From NCBI GenBank assembly GCA_002781265.1, contig PETS01000017.1:1-7712 (forward strand): DNA of 7,712 bases, written 5' to 3'. Under the pieces are notes generated by a model that saw nothing but the letters and a program-made list of their open reading frames with translations, ran no database searches and was not told the origin of the DNA. Positions 1 to 6,475 of this stretch are shown here, piece by piece. The position numbers and the translations under genes are program-made. The DNA is from Candidatus Falkowbacteria bacterium CG02_land_8_20_14_3_00_36_14. Its GTDB lineage: Bacteria; Patescibacteriota; Patescibacteriia; Patescibacteriales; UM-FILTER-36-11. The number at the start of each line of letters is the position of its first letter. Position 1 is the stretch's first letter.

Positions 1-10
1 ATAATATTAA

Positions 11-19
11 TTATCCACA
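11..19 (+). other. Single DnaA-box-like 9-mer
   Basis: The sequence TTATCCACA matches the classical DnaA-box consensus perfectly. It stands alone: no second box, AT-rich unwinding element or dnaA/dnaN gene is visible in the window. It may be chance in AT-rich DNA, an isolated regulatory DnaA site, or the edge of something beyond the left end. Confidence 0.25.
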
Positions 20-52
20 GAAGGTAGCTTTGACTCTGCAACAGTACACAAT

Positions 53-82
53 TTGACAAAAAATCATATAAAGGCATATATT
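53..82 (+). promoter_or_regulatory. proB promoter, apparently leaderless
   Basis: A perfect -35 hexamer TTGACA (53-58) is separated by 18 bases from a -10 hexamer TATATT (77-82). Only six bases, AAAATT, lie between the -10 and the ATG at 89, so the expected transcription start falls on or next to the A of the start codon. No Shine-Dalgarno-like sequence precedes that ATG. Seen: both hexamers and the spacing. Inferred: a leaderless proB mRNA. Confidence 0.65.
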
Positions 83-88
83 AAAATT

Positions 89-1229
89 ATGGACAACAAA
101 ACAATTGTAATAAAGATAGGATCCCGCGTTTTAACACAGGAAGACGGACAACTTAATAGGGATATTGCTCGTGTTTTGATTGAGGATATCCGCCAAGCTT
201 AAAAATGAGAAAGAACTAAAAGTTGTTATTATCACTTCCGGCGCCGTAAGTCTCGGCCGGTCCGCTCTCAGCTATGATTTTGGGATTGATGAGGGGGCAG
301 CCAAGAAATACGGGCAAAGCTTAATCAAAGAACAGATTCTCGCGTCGATTGGCCAGCCTAAATTAATGGCTTTTTATAATGATGAGTTTGGCAAGCATAA
401 TCTTTACTGTTCTCAAATTTTGGCGACCAGAGCTGATTTCGCGGATCGTGACCGGTATATGAGCATGAAAACTGTCGCCAGTAATCTTCTGCGATTAGGA
501 ATCGTGCCTATATTTAATGAAAATGACGTGCTTTCCCCGGAAGAACTGGATTTTAGCGATAATGACCAGTTAGCGGCAATGATTACGGCTATGCTGGTGG
601 TAGATTCTCTAATACTGCTCACCAATGTCAGCGGAGTATTTGATAAGTCGCCTAATGATCCTGGCGCAAAAGTAATTCCATTAATTACCGAAATTGGCAA
701 TTACATTAAAAATATTGACGACATAACGCGCTCAGGAAAAGGAGGCATGAAAAGCAAATTGATGACTGCCGATCTGGTTACTTCGCTTGGCATTTCCGTT
801 CATATTGCGAACGGATTGGAAAAAAATATTCTCCTAAAGCTGACGCAAAAAGATGTTTCCGCCGGCACATTTTTTCCTCCGCAGAGAACTAAAAAAGTTG
901 GGGCAATCAGGGGCTGGCTGGCAATCGCGGCTGTTAGCGAAGGCAAAATAATTGTCAGCACTTTTATCGCGGATATTCTAAGGAAGAAGCAAACGGCCTC
1001 AATTCTTTTTACGGGCATAGAGAAGATTGACGGTAATTTTTCCGAGAAAGATGTTGTGGAAGTCTGCGATGATGAAGGTGTTATTTTAGGCAGAGGGATG
1101 TGCAAGCATTCAGCGGGAAAATTAGCTAAGCTTATTGAGGAGTATAAGAACAAATCAGATGTTGACAAAGCTAAGACTAAGGCCGCTGACATAGTGGCGA
1201 TCCACTATAACTACTTCATGTATTTATAA
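89..1229 (+). pseudogene. proB: Glutamate 5-kinase with a one-base frameshift near the 5' end
   Basis: ProB phosphorylates glutamate with ATP in the cytoplasm, the first step of proline synthesis. Reading starts at ATG 89 (MDNKTIVIKIGSRVLT..., the kinase N-terminal glycine loop) and hits TAA at 200-202 after 37 codons. The rest continues in the +1 frame to TAA 1227-1229. That second frame has a TGA at 177-179, so the break must lie within about 180-202. Dropping one T in 'GCTTAAA' gives a 379-residue protein, close to the 367 of E. coli ProB. In that numbering: TSGAVSLG 49-56, NEND 143-146, DFSDNDQLAA 154-163 and SGKGGMKSKL 215-224 are kinase signatures; about 270-350 is a C-terminal PUA domain (GWLAIAA...GNFSEKDVVEV...GRGMCKHSAGKL). 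The first fragment lacks nearly the whole kinase; the second could start only at TTG 180 and would lack the N-terminal loop. Sequence error, recent mutation and programmed +1 shifting are all possible; the intact downstream frame argues against old decay. Confidence 0.9.
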
Positions 1230-1248
1230 AAAAAACTTTTATTGTCCG

Positions 1249-1279
1249 GGGCCTTTCATAAAAAGGCCCTTTTTATTTT
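1249..1279 (+). terminator. Intrinsic terminator between convergent proB and proA
   Basis: An 8-bp perfect stem, GGGCCTTT (1249-1256) with AAAGGCCC (1262-1269), encloses the 5-base loop CATAA and is followed by TTTTTATTTT (1270-1279). It ends proB transcription. The T-run overlaps the proA stop codon (complement of 1273-1275), so the two convergent genes share this small region. Read on the - strand, the same hairpin is followed by a T-run only after about 13 bases, so termination of proA there would be weaker. Confidence 0.85.
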
Positions 1280-2553
1280 CTAAGAGCGCCTTTACTGGAA
1301 ATTATATATTTGTAGGTCATGAGTTCTTGAAACGCAAAAGGGCCGCGGGCATGGAGTTTTTGCGTGCTAATGCCAATTTCCCCGCCCAATCCAAACTCTC
1401 CGCCATCACTAAATTGAGAGGAGGTGTTAAGATAAAGGCAAGCGGCGTCAATTTGCTTAAAGAAAATTTTTGCCTTATATTTTGATTTTGTAATAATAAT
1501 TTCACTGTGTCCTAAACTATGTTTTTTAATGTGGGCCAGCGCTTCTGAAAAATTTCGTACGACTTTTATGGCCAGAATATAATCTAGAAATTCAGTATTA
1601 AAATCTTGCGGTTTGGCTAGCTTTAATTTTGAATACCTTATTTTTTTAAGTAAGGCGTGGCTTATTTCGTCTGCTCTAATTTCAACTTTTTTATCAGACA
1701 ACTCCATTATAGATAAATTCAATAATTTTTTATAAATTTTTTTGTGCAACAGAATAACATCTAACGCATTACAGATAGAAACTCGCCGCGTTTTAGCATT
1801 TAATATAATTTTCTTGGCCATACTCAGGTCGGCATCTTCATCTACATAGGCGTGAACAACTGACGCGCCGGTAATTATAACGGAAATTTTAGCATTATTT
1901 TTTACGAAATCAATAAGTTTTTTTCCGCCTCGAGGGATTAAACAGTCTATTAGCTCATTGGAGATTAGATTTTTAGTTAAATTTCTATTAATGCCCCCGA
2001 CATCTTGAATTATTTCCGGGCTTATTTTATTAGTAGAAAGTATTTTTTTGATAAGATCAATTAATTTATTGTTTGTATATTTTATTTCTTTTCCGCCCTT
2101 TAGAATTACCGCGTTGCCACTTTTAAAGGCTAAGGCAAAGGCATCGGCAGTAACGTTAGGACGAGATTCAAAAATTATAGCGATTAAACCGAGGGGGACG
2201 CGCACCTTCTGAATAGTTATGCCACTGGGCATGGTTCTGGCTTCAATTTTTTTAAACAGAATATCCTTCTTAAGCGCTATCTTTCTAATTGAATCAGCCA
2301 GAGAAGCTATTTTTTCTTGATTAAGAGCCAAGCGCTCAATAAAACTTTCATTCCTGCCTATTTTTTTTGCCGCCGCAATATCTTTTTTATTGGCAGCTAT
2401 AATTCCTCGCGCCTGGCGGAGCAGCGCAAATGAAATATCCAGCAATACTTTTTTCCGGGTATTGTCGCTCAGATTGAGAATGTTTTCCGAAGCTTGCTTG
2501 GCGGCGATTATTTTTTTATCTATTCTATTTAATCTCATAGGATGATAACTCAT
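1273..2553 (-). CDS. proA: Gamma-glutamyl phosphate reductase (glutamate-5-semialdehyde dehydrogenase)
   Basis: ProA reduces glutamyl-5-phosphate to glutamate-5-semialdehyde with NADPH, the second step of proline synthesis, in the cytoplasm. The 426-residue protein has the usual family length (about 415-430) and the aldehyde-dehydrogenase-fold landmarks: FESRPNVTADAFALAFKSGN at 128-147, KGGKE 152-156, IPRGG 206-210, YVDEDADL 236-243, and NAKTRRVSICNALD 252-265 with the catalytic cysteine at C261. The C-terminal FSDGGEFGLG...STQKLHARGP block (381-405) is diagnostic. Where many ProAs have a cysteine before HxYVDE, this one has valine (VVHAYVDE). ATG 2553 lies inside the end of proC (29-base overlap) behind a weak AAAGAG. 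A second in-frame ATG at 2538 (MRLNRIDKK) would leave a 14-base overlap and has no Shine-Dalgarno. Either start implies co-transcription and probable translational coupling with proC. Confidence 0.95.
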   Translation of the reverse strand: MSYHPMRLNRIDKKIIAAKQASENILNLSDNTRKKVLLDISFALLRQARGIIAANKKDIAAAKKIGRNESFIERLALNQEKIASLADSIRKIALKKDILFKKIEARTMPSGITIQKVRVPLGLIAIIFESRPNVTADAFALAFKSGNAVILKGGKEIKYTNNKLIDLIKKILSTNKISPEIIQDVGGINRNLTKNLISNELIDCLIPRGGKKLIDFVKNNAKISVIITGASVVHAYVDEDADLSMAKKIILNAKTRRVSICNALDVILLHKKIYKKLLNLSIMELSDKKVEIRADEISHALLKKIRYSKLKLAKPQDFNTEFLDYILAIKVVRNFSEALAHIKKHSLGHSEIIITKSKYKAKIFFKQIDAACLYLNTSSQFSDGGEFGLGGEIGISTQKLHARGPFAFQELMTYKYIISSKGALRK

Positions 2554-3340
2554 TGGCTCTTTTGCCGGCCGCGCTAGTCGCTTTTAGCCATTTGTCATAA
2601 AAAGCCTTAACGCCAATTTCATTAAGCGCCGCTTCGGTTGTTCCTTTTTTAGATTTTATTTTAGCGATAAGTTTTTCAAGGTTAAAATTTTTTTCTTGCG
2701 AATCAATATATGCCAAGGACCCTTTAATTGTTTGTAAAACTATTTGCTGAGATTGTTCCTTGGTAAATCCAAAATATACAGCGGAACGAATAAGCGCTTC
2801 CGCGAAGAGAAAAACATAAGCGGGACCGGATCCGGAAATAGCGGTTAAGGAATCAATCGCATTTTCTTTTTTTACAAATAATTTTTTTCCAAAAAATAAA
2901 AGCAGTGTTTCAATTTCTTTGAGTTCTGATCTTTTGAATATTTTCTTATTGGCATGCCAGCCGATTACGCCCTCGCCGACTTGCAGCGGTAGATTCGGCA
3001 TGGTTCGGACAATTTTTTCTTGACCGGTTATCTTTTTAATATTTTTTATACAAACGCCGGCCATGATGGAAATTATAATTTTGTCAGTTGTTTTTTCCGG
3101 GAAATCATTCCTGTTTAGCGAATAAAATTCCTGCGGTTTAATACAGAGAAATAGCGGGTTTGACTTTTCCACTAATTCACGGATGCTTTCTACGCAAACG
3201 GCTCCGGTAATTTTTTTTATGCCTAAAGAACATATATTAAAAGAAAGGTTGGGTATTTTTTTGAGAAGGCGAAAAATCGCTTCACCCATGTGGCCGAAAC
3301 CTAAAATCCCTATATTAAGATTTTTTTTGCTGTTTCGCAT
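2525..3340 (-). CDS. proC: Pyrroline-5-carboxylate reductase
   Basis: ProC reduces 1-pyrroline-5-carboxylate, formed spontaneously from the ProA product, to L-proline with NAD(P)H, the last step of the pathway. At 271 residues it has the standard length. Visible are the Rossmann-fold dinucleotide loop GFGHMG (14-19), SIMAG (91-95), RTMPNLP (112-118), SGSGPAY (169-175) and the P5C reductase signature region SKKGTTEAAL (230-239), where two lysines replace the more usual Pro-Gly before GTT. It is the first gene of a two-gene proC-proA operon on the - strand and overlaps proA. ATG 3340 has no Shine-Dalgarno; a promoter ends six bases upstream, suggesting a leaderless message. It is divergent from proS across a 200-base gap. 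Confidence 0.95.
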   Translation of the reverse strand: MRNSKKNLNIGILGFGHMGEAIFRLLKKIPNLSFNICSLGIKKITGAVCVESIRELVEKSNPLFLCIKPQEFYSLNRNDFPEKTTDKIIISIMAGVCIKNIKKITGQEKIVRTMPNLPLQVGEGVIGWHANKKIFKRSELKEIETLLLFFGKKLFVKKENAIDSLTAISGSGPAYVFLFAEALIRSAVYFGFTKEQSQQIVLQTIKGSLAYIDSQEKNFNLEKLIAKIKSKKGTTEAALNEIGVKAFYDKWLKATSAAGKRANELSSYEIK

Positions 3341-3346
3341 ATTGCT

Positions 3347-3375
3347 ATGTTAACAAAATTATGGCATTTTGACAA
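3347..3375 (-). promoter_or_regulatory. proC-proA promoter, apparently leaderless
   Basis: On the - strand TTGTCA (complement of 3370-3375), a 17-base spacer and TAACAT (complement of 3347-3352) form a good promoter. Six bases, AGCAAT, then lead to the proC ATG at 3340. This is the same -10-to-ATG distance as at proB, again without a Shine-Dalgarno. Inferred: transcription begins at or next to the start codon. Confidence 0.55.
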
Positions 3376-3463
3376 GATTTTTCATAATAAAGAAAAAATT
3401 TTAGAAATTTACAAAGCTATAAAAATATCTTAAGTTTAAGGCATATTTATGATTGGATTGTTC

Positions 3464-3493
3464 TTTACAATTAATGGGTGGAAATGGTATTAT
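3464..3493 (+). promoter_or_regulatory. proS promoter with extended -10
   Basis: TTTACA (3464-3469), an 18-base spacer and TATTAT (3488-3493) preceded by TGG form a sigma70-like promoter with an extended -10 (TGN). The transcript would start near 3500, giving a leader of about 40 A-rich bases before ATG 3541. The rest of the 200-base proC-proS gap is AT-rich and shows no other structure that I can support. Confidence 0.6.
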
Positions 3494-3540
3494 AAAACAA
3501 TAAATATAAAACAAAAAAAATTCTTATAAGGAGAATAAAA

Positions 3541-4974
3541 ATGAAAAAAATAACAAAAAGGTCTGAAAATTATTCCGAGTGGTATTTGGATATTATCGCT
3601 GGCGCCGATTTAGCCGAACACGCGCCGGTCAGAGGCTGTATGATTATTAAACCATACGGTTATGCTATTTGGGAAAAAATGGTTGGTATTCTGGATAATA
3701 TGATTAAAGGCAAGGGCGTAGCTAACGCTTACTTCCCTCTATTCATTCCGGAAAGTTTTCTAAAGCGCGAAGCCGAGCATGTAAAAGGTTTTTCTCCGGA
3801 ATTAGCGGTGGTAACTCATGGCGGGGGCAAGAAGTTAGAAGAGCCGTTAGCAATCAGGCCGACTTCGGAAACTATAATCTACGAAGCTTTCTCCCGCTGG
3901 ATTCAATCCTATCGCGATCTGCCCTTAGTCATAAACCAATGGGCCAATGTAGTGCGCTGGGAGATGAGGCCGCGCTTATTTTTAAGGACTACGGAATTTC
4001 TATGGCAAGAAGGCCATACGGCCCATGCGACTTTGGAAGAAGCGGAAAAATACGCTTTAATGATCCTGAAGGACATTTATGAACATTTCGCGGAAAAATA
4101 TTTAGCTATGCCAGTGCATATGGGCCAAAAATCAGAAGGCGAGAAATTCGCCGGCGCTTTAAAAACTTATTGCATTGAAGCGCTTATGCAGGACGGTAAA
4201 TCGCTCCAGGCCGGCACTTCGCATAATTTGGGAGATCACTTTGCTAAATCTTTCAAAGTGAAATATTTTAACAAGGATGGCCAAACTCAATACGCCTGCC
4301 AAACTAGCTGGGGCGTAAGCACAAGATTAATCGGCGGACTGATTATGAGCCATAGCGATGATAAGGGACTAGTGCTTCCTCCACTGATAGCGCCCATTCA
4401 AGTTATAATCATCCCCATTGCCCGGGAAGAATCCGATCCGGTATTTAAGGAAGCAAAAAAAATGCAAGTGGAACTTTCCAGCATTTATTCAGCCAAGCTT
4501 GATGAACGTCTTGATTTGCGCCCGGGGGAAAAATATTATGAATGGGAAAGAAAAGGAATTCCTATACGGGTTGAAATCGGACCAAGGGATTTGGAAAAAA
4601 ATCAGGCGGTTATTGTCCGCCGCGATACCGGCGCCAAAGAAAATTGCCAAATTAATCTCTTAAGAGAAAGAGTAAAAAAATTGCTGGAAGAAATACAGGC
4701 CAACCTTTTTGCCACCGCTTTAAAACGCCGGCAAGAAAACAGCCAAAACGCCGATACCTGGGAAGAATTTTATAACGCTATCAAGCGAGGCGGATATGTT
4801 TTTTCCCATTGGTGCGGCGATGAAACTTGCGAAGCCCAAATAAAAGAAAAGGTTAAGGCCGTTAGCCGCTGTCTTCCTTTAAATGGGACGGAAGAAAATG
4901 GCGAACATTATTGCGTGCATTGCGGCAAAAAAACTTCTTACCAAAAACGCTGGATATTTGCCAGCGCCTATTAA
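3541..4974 (+). CDS. proS: Prolyl-tRNA synthetase, archaeal/eukaryotic type with C-terminal zinc domain
   Basis: ProS is a cytoplasmic class II aminoacyl-tRNA synthetase that attaches proline to tRNA-Pro. The 477-residue length and architecture match the short ProS type found in archaea, eukaryotes and some bacteria, without the editing insertion of the long E. coli form. Landmarks are RPTSETIIY (106-114), motif 2 around RWEMRPRLFLRTTEFLWQEG (139-158), QAGTSHNLGDHFAKSF (223-238) and motif 3 GVSTRLIGGL (258-267). An anticodon-binding domain covers about 280-385. The tail has a zinc-site pattern, C425-x4-C430 and C458-x2-C461, and ends in the family's aromatic C-terminus (...ASAY). Shine-Dalgarno AAGGAG (3528-3533), seven bases before ATG 3541, fixes the start. 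It heads a likely operon with the radical SAM gene 22 bases downstream, and sits divergently beside the proline synthesis genes. Confidence 0.97.
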   Translation: MKKITKRSENYSEWYLDIIAGADLAEHAPVRGCMIIKPYGYAIWEKMVGILDNMIKGKGVANAYFPLFIPESFLKREAEHVKGFSPELAVVTHGGGKKLEEPLAIRPTSETIIYEAFSRWIQSYRDLPLVINQWANVVRWEMRPRLFLRTTEFLWQEGHTAHATLEEAEKYALMILKDIYEHFAEKYLAMPVHMGQKSEGEKFAGALKTYCIEALMQDGKSLQAGTSHNLGDHFAKSFKVKYFNKDGQTQYACQTSWGVSTRLIGGLIMSHSDDKGLVLPPLIAPIQVIIIPIAREESDPVFKEAKKMQVELSSIYSAKLDERLDLRPGEKYYEWERKGIPIRVEIGPRDLEKNQAVIVRRDTGAKENCQINLLRERVKKLLEEIQANLFATALKRRQENSQNADTWEEFYNAIKRGGYVFSHWCGDETCEAQIKEKVKAVSRCLPLNGTEENGEHYCVHCGKKTSYQKRWIFASAY

Positions 4975-4996
4975 ATGAGACACAAGGAGGGTTATC

Positions 4997-5776
4997 ATGT
5001 TTAATTCCGCGCGTTTAGAGTTAACAGGCAGTTGTGATATAAAATGTCTTTATTGCCATGCTGGAGAAAAAAATTCAGCTTGCTATAAAGAAGAGGAAAT
5101 TCCAGATCTTTATAAACTCCTAAAAAAGTTAGGTATTTACCGGTGGCGTTTAAGCCAGCTCTGGAAGACGGTACGGACGGAAAAAAATCGGGACATACTT
5201 AATTTTTCCGAGTATGATAAAATGTTTTCTTTATATGCTGATTTAATTAGCAGGCATCAGGGCGATGGCAAGCCGTTTATGTTCAGTATTGACAATGTCT
5301 ATTACTCATGGATTGACAAAGAAGATTACGCCCCGATGTCCTTATCCGGACATCCTTGTTCCTACAATTATGAATTTCTCTGCGTAAACGCTAACGGCGA
5401 TTTAATCTTTTGTCCGGCGCTCAATCTGCCTTTCGCTTCCGTAAAAGAACAAACAATCAAGGAAGCCACGGTAAATTCAAAATGGCTAAGCGATTTTAAA
5501 AATATCACAGTTGGTTCTTTGAGTTGCGGTAATTGCCGCTACATTAAAATTTGCGGCGGCGGTTGTCGCGCCGATTCAAGAAGGTGGTTAGGGACAATAA
5601 AAGCAATTGATCCTAATTCCTGCTGTATGATGCCAAGGATTGAAAAGAGGATATTGCCTTTATTAGGCGAAGAAGAACAAAAAGCATTCCGCTCTTTAAT
5701 TAATCAGGACGGCTCTTTCCCTTTAATCCAGGGACGAAATATACAAGAAGCAACAAAGAGCCCAGAAAGGAGGTAG
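4997..5776 (+). CDS. Short radical SAM/SPASM protein lacking the middle of the barrel
   Basis: The protein combines a radical SAM start with a full SPASM tail. C13-x3-C17-x2-C20 (near residues 13-20) is the motif that binds the SAM-cleaving 4Fe-4S cluster. The SPASM part has C121-x12-G134-x4-C139, then C177-x2-C180-x5-C186-x3-C190, then C209/C210, enough for auxiliary Fe-S clusters. SPASM enzymes typically modify peptides or proteins or act as sulfatase maturases. At 259 residues it is clearly short: only about 100 residues separate C20 from C121, where family members usually have over 200, and no GGEP motif is present. The text runs from an early helix (EEIPDLYKLLKKLG, 33-46) straight into what looks like a late-barrel strand (YRWRLSQLW, 48-56), as if an in-frame internal segment were deleted. 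Shine-Dalgarno AAGGAGG (4984-4990) fixes the start. The specific substrate is unknown; it could be non-functional. Confidence 0.75.
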   Translation: MFNSARLELTGSCDIKCLYCHAGEKNSACYKEEEIPDLYKLLKKLGIYRWRLSQLWKTVRTEKNRDILNFSEYDKMFSLYADLISRHQGDGKPFMFSIDNVYYSWIDKEDYAPMSLSGHPCSYNYEFLCVNANGDLIFCPALNLPFASVKEQTIKEATVNSKWLSDFKNITVGSLSCGNCRYIKICGGGCRADSRRWLGTIKAIDPNSCCMMPRIEKRILPLLGEEEQKAFRSLINQDGSFPLIQGRNIQEATKSPERR

Positions 5777-5782
5777 CCCATC

Positions 5783-5812
5783 ATGGTGCTAAAGAACAAA
5801 CAGCCAAGCTGA
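5783..5812 (+). CDS. Possible nine-codon micro-ORF behind a perfect Shine-Dalgarno
   Basis: AAAGGAGG (5766-5773) lies nine bases before an ATG that encodes MVLKNKQPS and a TGA stop. The preceding radical SAM stop codon TAG (5774-5776) directly follows this Shine-Dalgarno, and a terminator begins eight bases after the micro-ORF. A ribosome site of this strength is not needed for any other visible start. SPASM proteins often sit next to small precursor peptides, but this peptide has no leader-core layout and no cysteine, threonine or aromatic residue typical of a modified core. It may be a remnant of a longer peptide, a regulatory micro-ORF, or an accident. No function is claimed. Confidence 0.3.
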   Translation: MVLKNKQPS

Positions 5813-5820
5813 ACGCAGCA

Positions 5821-5853
5821 GGGGTGAGTATAAAACTCACCCCCTTTTTTTTT
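5821..5853 (+). terminator. Strong intrinsic terminator of the proS-radical SAM unit
   Basis: A perfect 9-bp stem, GGGGTGAGT (5821-5829) with ACTCACCCC (5835-5843), has the loop ATAAA and is followed, after one C, by nine T (5845-5853). It closes the rightward transcription unit. On the opposite strand the hairpin lacks a following T-run, so it does not obviously end the leftward pilin genes. Confidence 0.9.
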
Positions 5854-5879
5854 ATAGCTACGCTTCTAAGTTAAAGAAA

Positions 5880-6410
5880 TTACCGCCAGTCATACAAGAT
5901 GGTTTCGGCAATGTAATTGCGCTTCTTGCCCCGGTCGCTCCAGCCCACTTCCGCTTTAACCACAGTAGAGGAAGCGGTGGCCGAAACCGTTGCCACGATT
6001 ATCCGGCTAAAAATAGTGGAAGTCGCGGTCCCACTATTTATATAAAACCCGTTTGCGTCAAGATATAATTTAGCCGCCGCGCTATCTATAGCAACCGCGC
6101 TGGAAGTGGCTATTTTTTTATTATTATAATCATAATAAATAGTGGAGGTAGCAATCACGCCGAGAGGCGCCAGCCCGTCATTATAATCGGCGCCGGCGGT
6201 CAGCCAGTTCTTGTCCCTGATATTTCTAGCCAGCTCCAATCCTTCCTGCGCCAGCATGGAAGCGACTAAAGTATTTTTATACGTCTGCTGGATGGCTATA
6301 TTCTGGATAACCAAGCCCAAGATGCCGACCAAGCCCACGGAAATTACCGTGGTGGCGATTACCACTTCTAACAAGCTGAAGCCGATTTGAGATTTTAATA
6401 TTTTATGCAT
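5880..6410 (-). CDS. PilV/GspI-like pseudopilin
   Basis: This is a prepilin-like protein of a type IV pilus or type II secretion-like machine. It is made in the inner membrane, cut and N-methylated by a prepilin peptidase, then built into a pseudopilus. The leader MHKILKSQIG ends in Gly10, with Phe at mature +1 and Glu15 at +5, followed by a hydrophobic helix to about residue 34. AQEGLELARNIRDKNW (54-69) is a recurrent feature of PilV-like proteins of this type. The globular part is rich in Ser, Thr and Ala, and the end (VKAEVGWSDRGKK...DWR, 151-176) resembles GspI/PilV tails. The 176 residues are normal for a minor pseudopilin. No Shine-Dalgarno precedes ATG 6410; a perfect TATAAT ends eight bases upstream. 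It is the last gene of the leftward pilin cluster, separated from the GspH-like gene by a repeat element. The exact minor-pilin class (I or V) is uncertain. Confidence 0.85.
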   Translation of the reverse strand: MHKILKSQIGFSLLEVVIATTVISVGLVGILGLVIQNIAIQQTYKNTLVASMLAQEGLELARNIRDKNWLTAGADYNDGLAPLGVIATSTIYYDYNNKKIATSSAVAIDSAAAKLYLDANGFYINSGTATSTIFSRIIVATVSATASSTVVKAEVGWSDRGKKRNYIAETILYDWR

Positions 6411-6418
6411 AAATTAAA

Positions 6419-6424
6419 ATTATA
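6419..6424 (-). promoter_or_regulatory. -10 element close to the PilV-like start codon
   Basis: A perfect TATAAT on the - strand is separated from ATG 6410 by the eight bases TTTAATTT. The usual start point would fall within a base or two of the ATG, so the message would be leaderless or nearly so. The -35 region is poor (TTTAAT at a 17-base spacing), so promoter activity is less sure than at proB. Confidence 0.4.
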
Positions 6425-6475
6425 GGCAGAATTTATTGTTGATTAAAAATTATTTTACCATCATTCCCGTTATCT

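Noticed and set aside
413..1192. Two reading frames on the - strand (413-700 and 800-1192)
   Set aside because: They lie wholly antisense to proB, whose motifs are clear, have no ribosome sites and show no recognisable domain.
1317..1505. A 62-codon - strand frame inside proA
   Set aside because: It is an alternative frame of proA with no independent start signal or recognisable content.
4418..4663. An 81-codon + strand frame inside proS
   Set aside because: It is an out-of-frame shadow of proS with lysine-rich composition from reading A-rich codons in another frame.
4975..5004. A tiny frame starting with the ATG right after the proS stop
   Set aside because: It overlaps the radical SAM Shine-Dalgarno and start codon and has no ribosome site of its own.
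5786..5878. A longer peptide in the third frame after the radical SAM gene (GAKEQTAKLNAAGVSIKLTP...)
   Set aside because: It has no start codon in frame with the Shine-Dalgarno and runs through the terminator hairpin and T-run.
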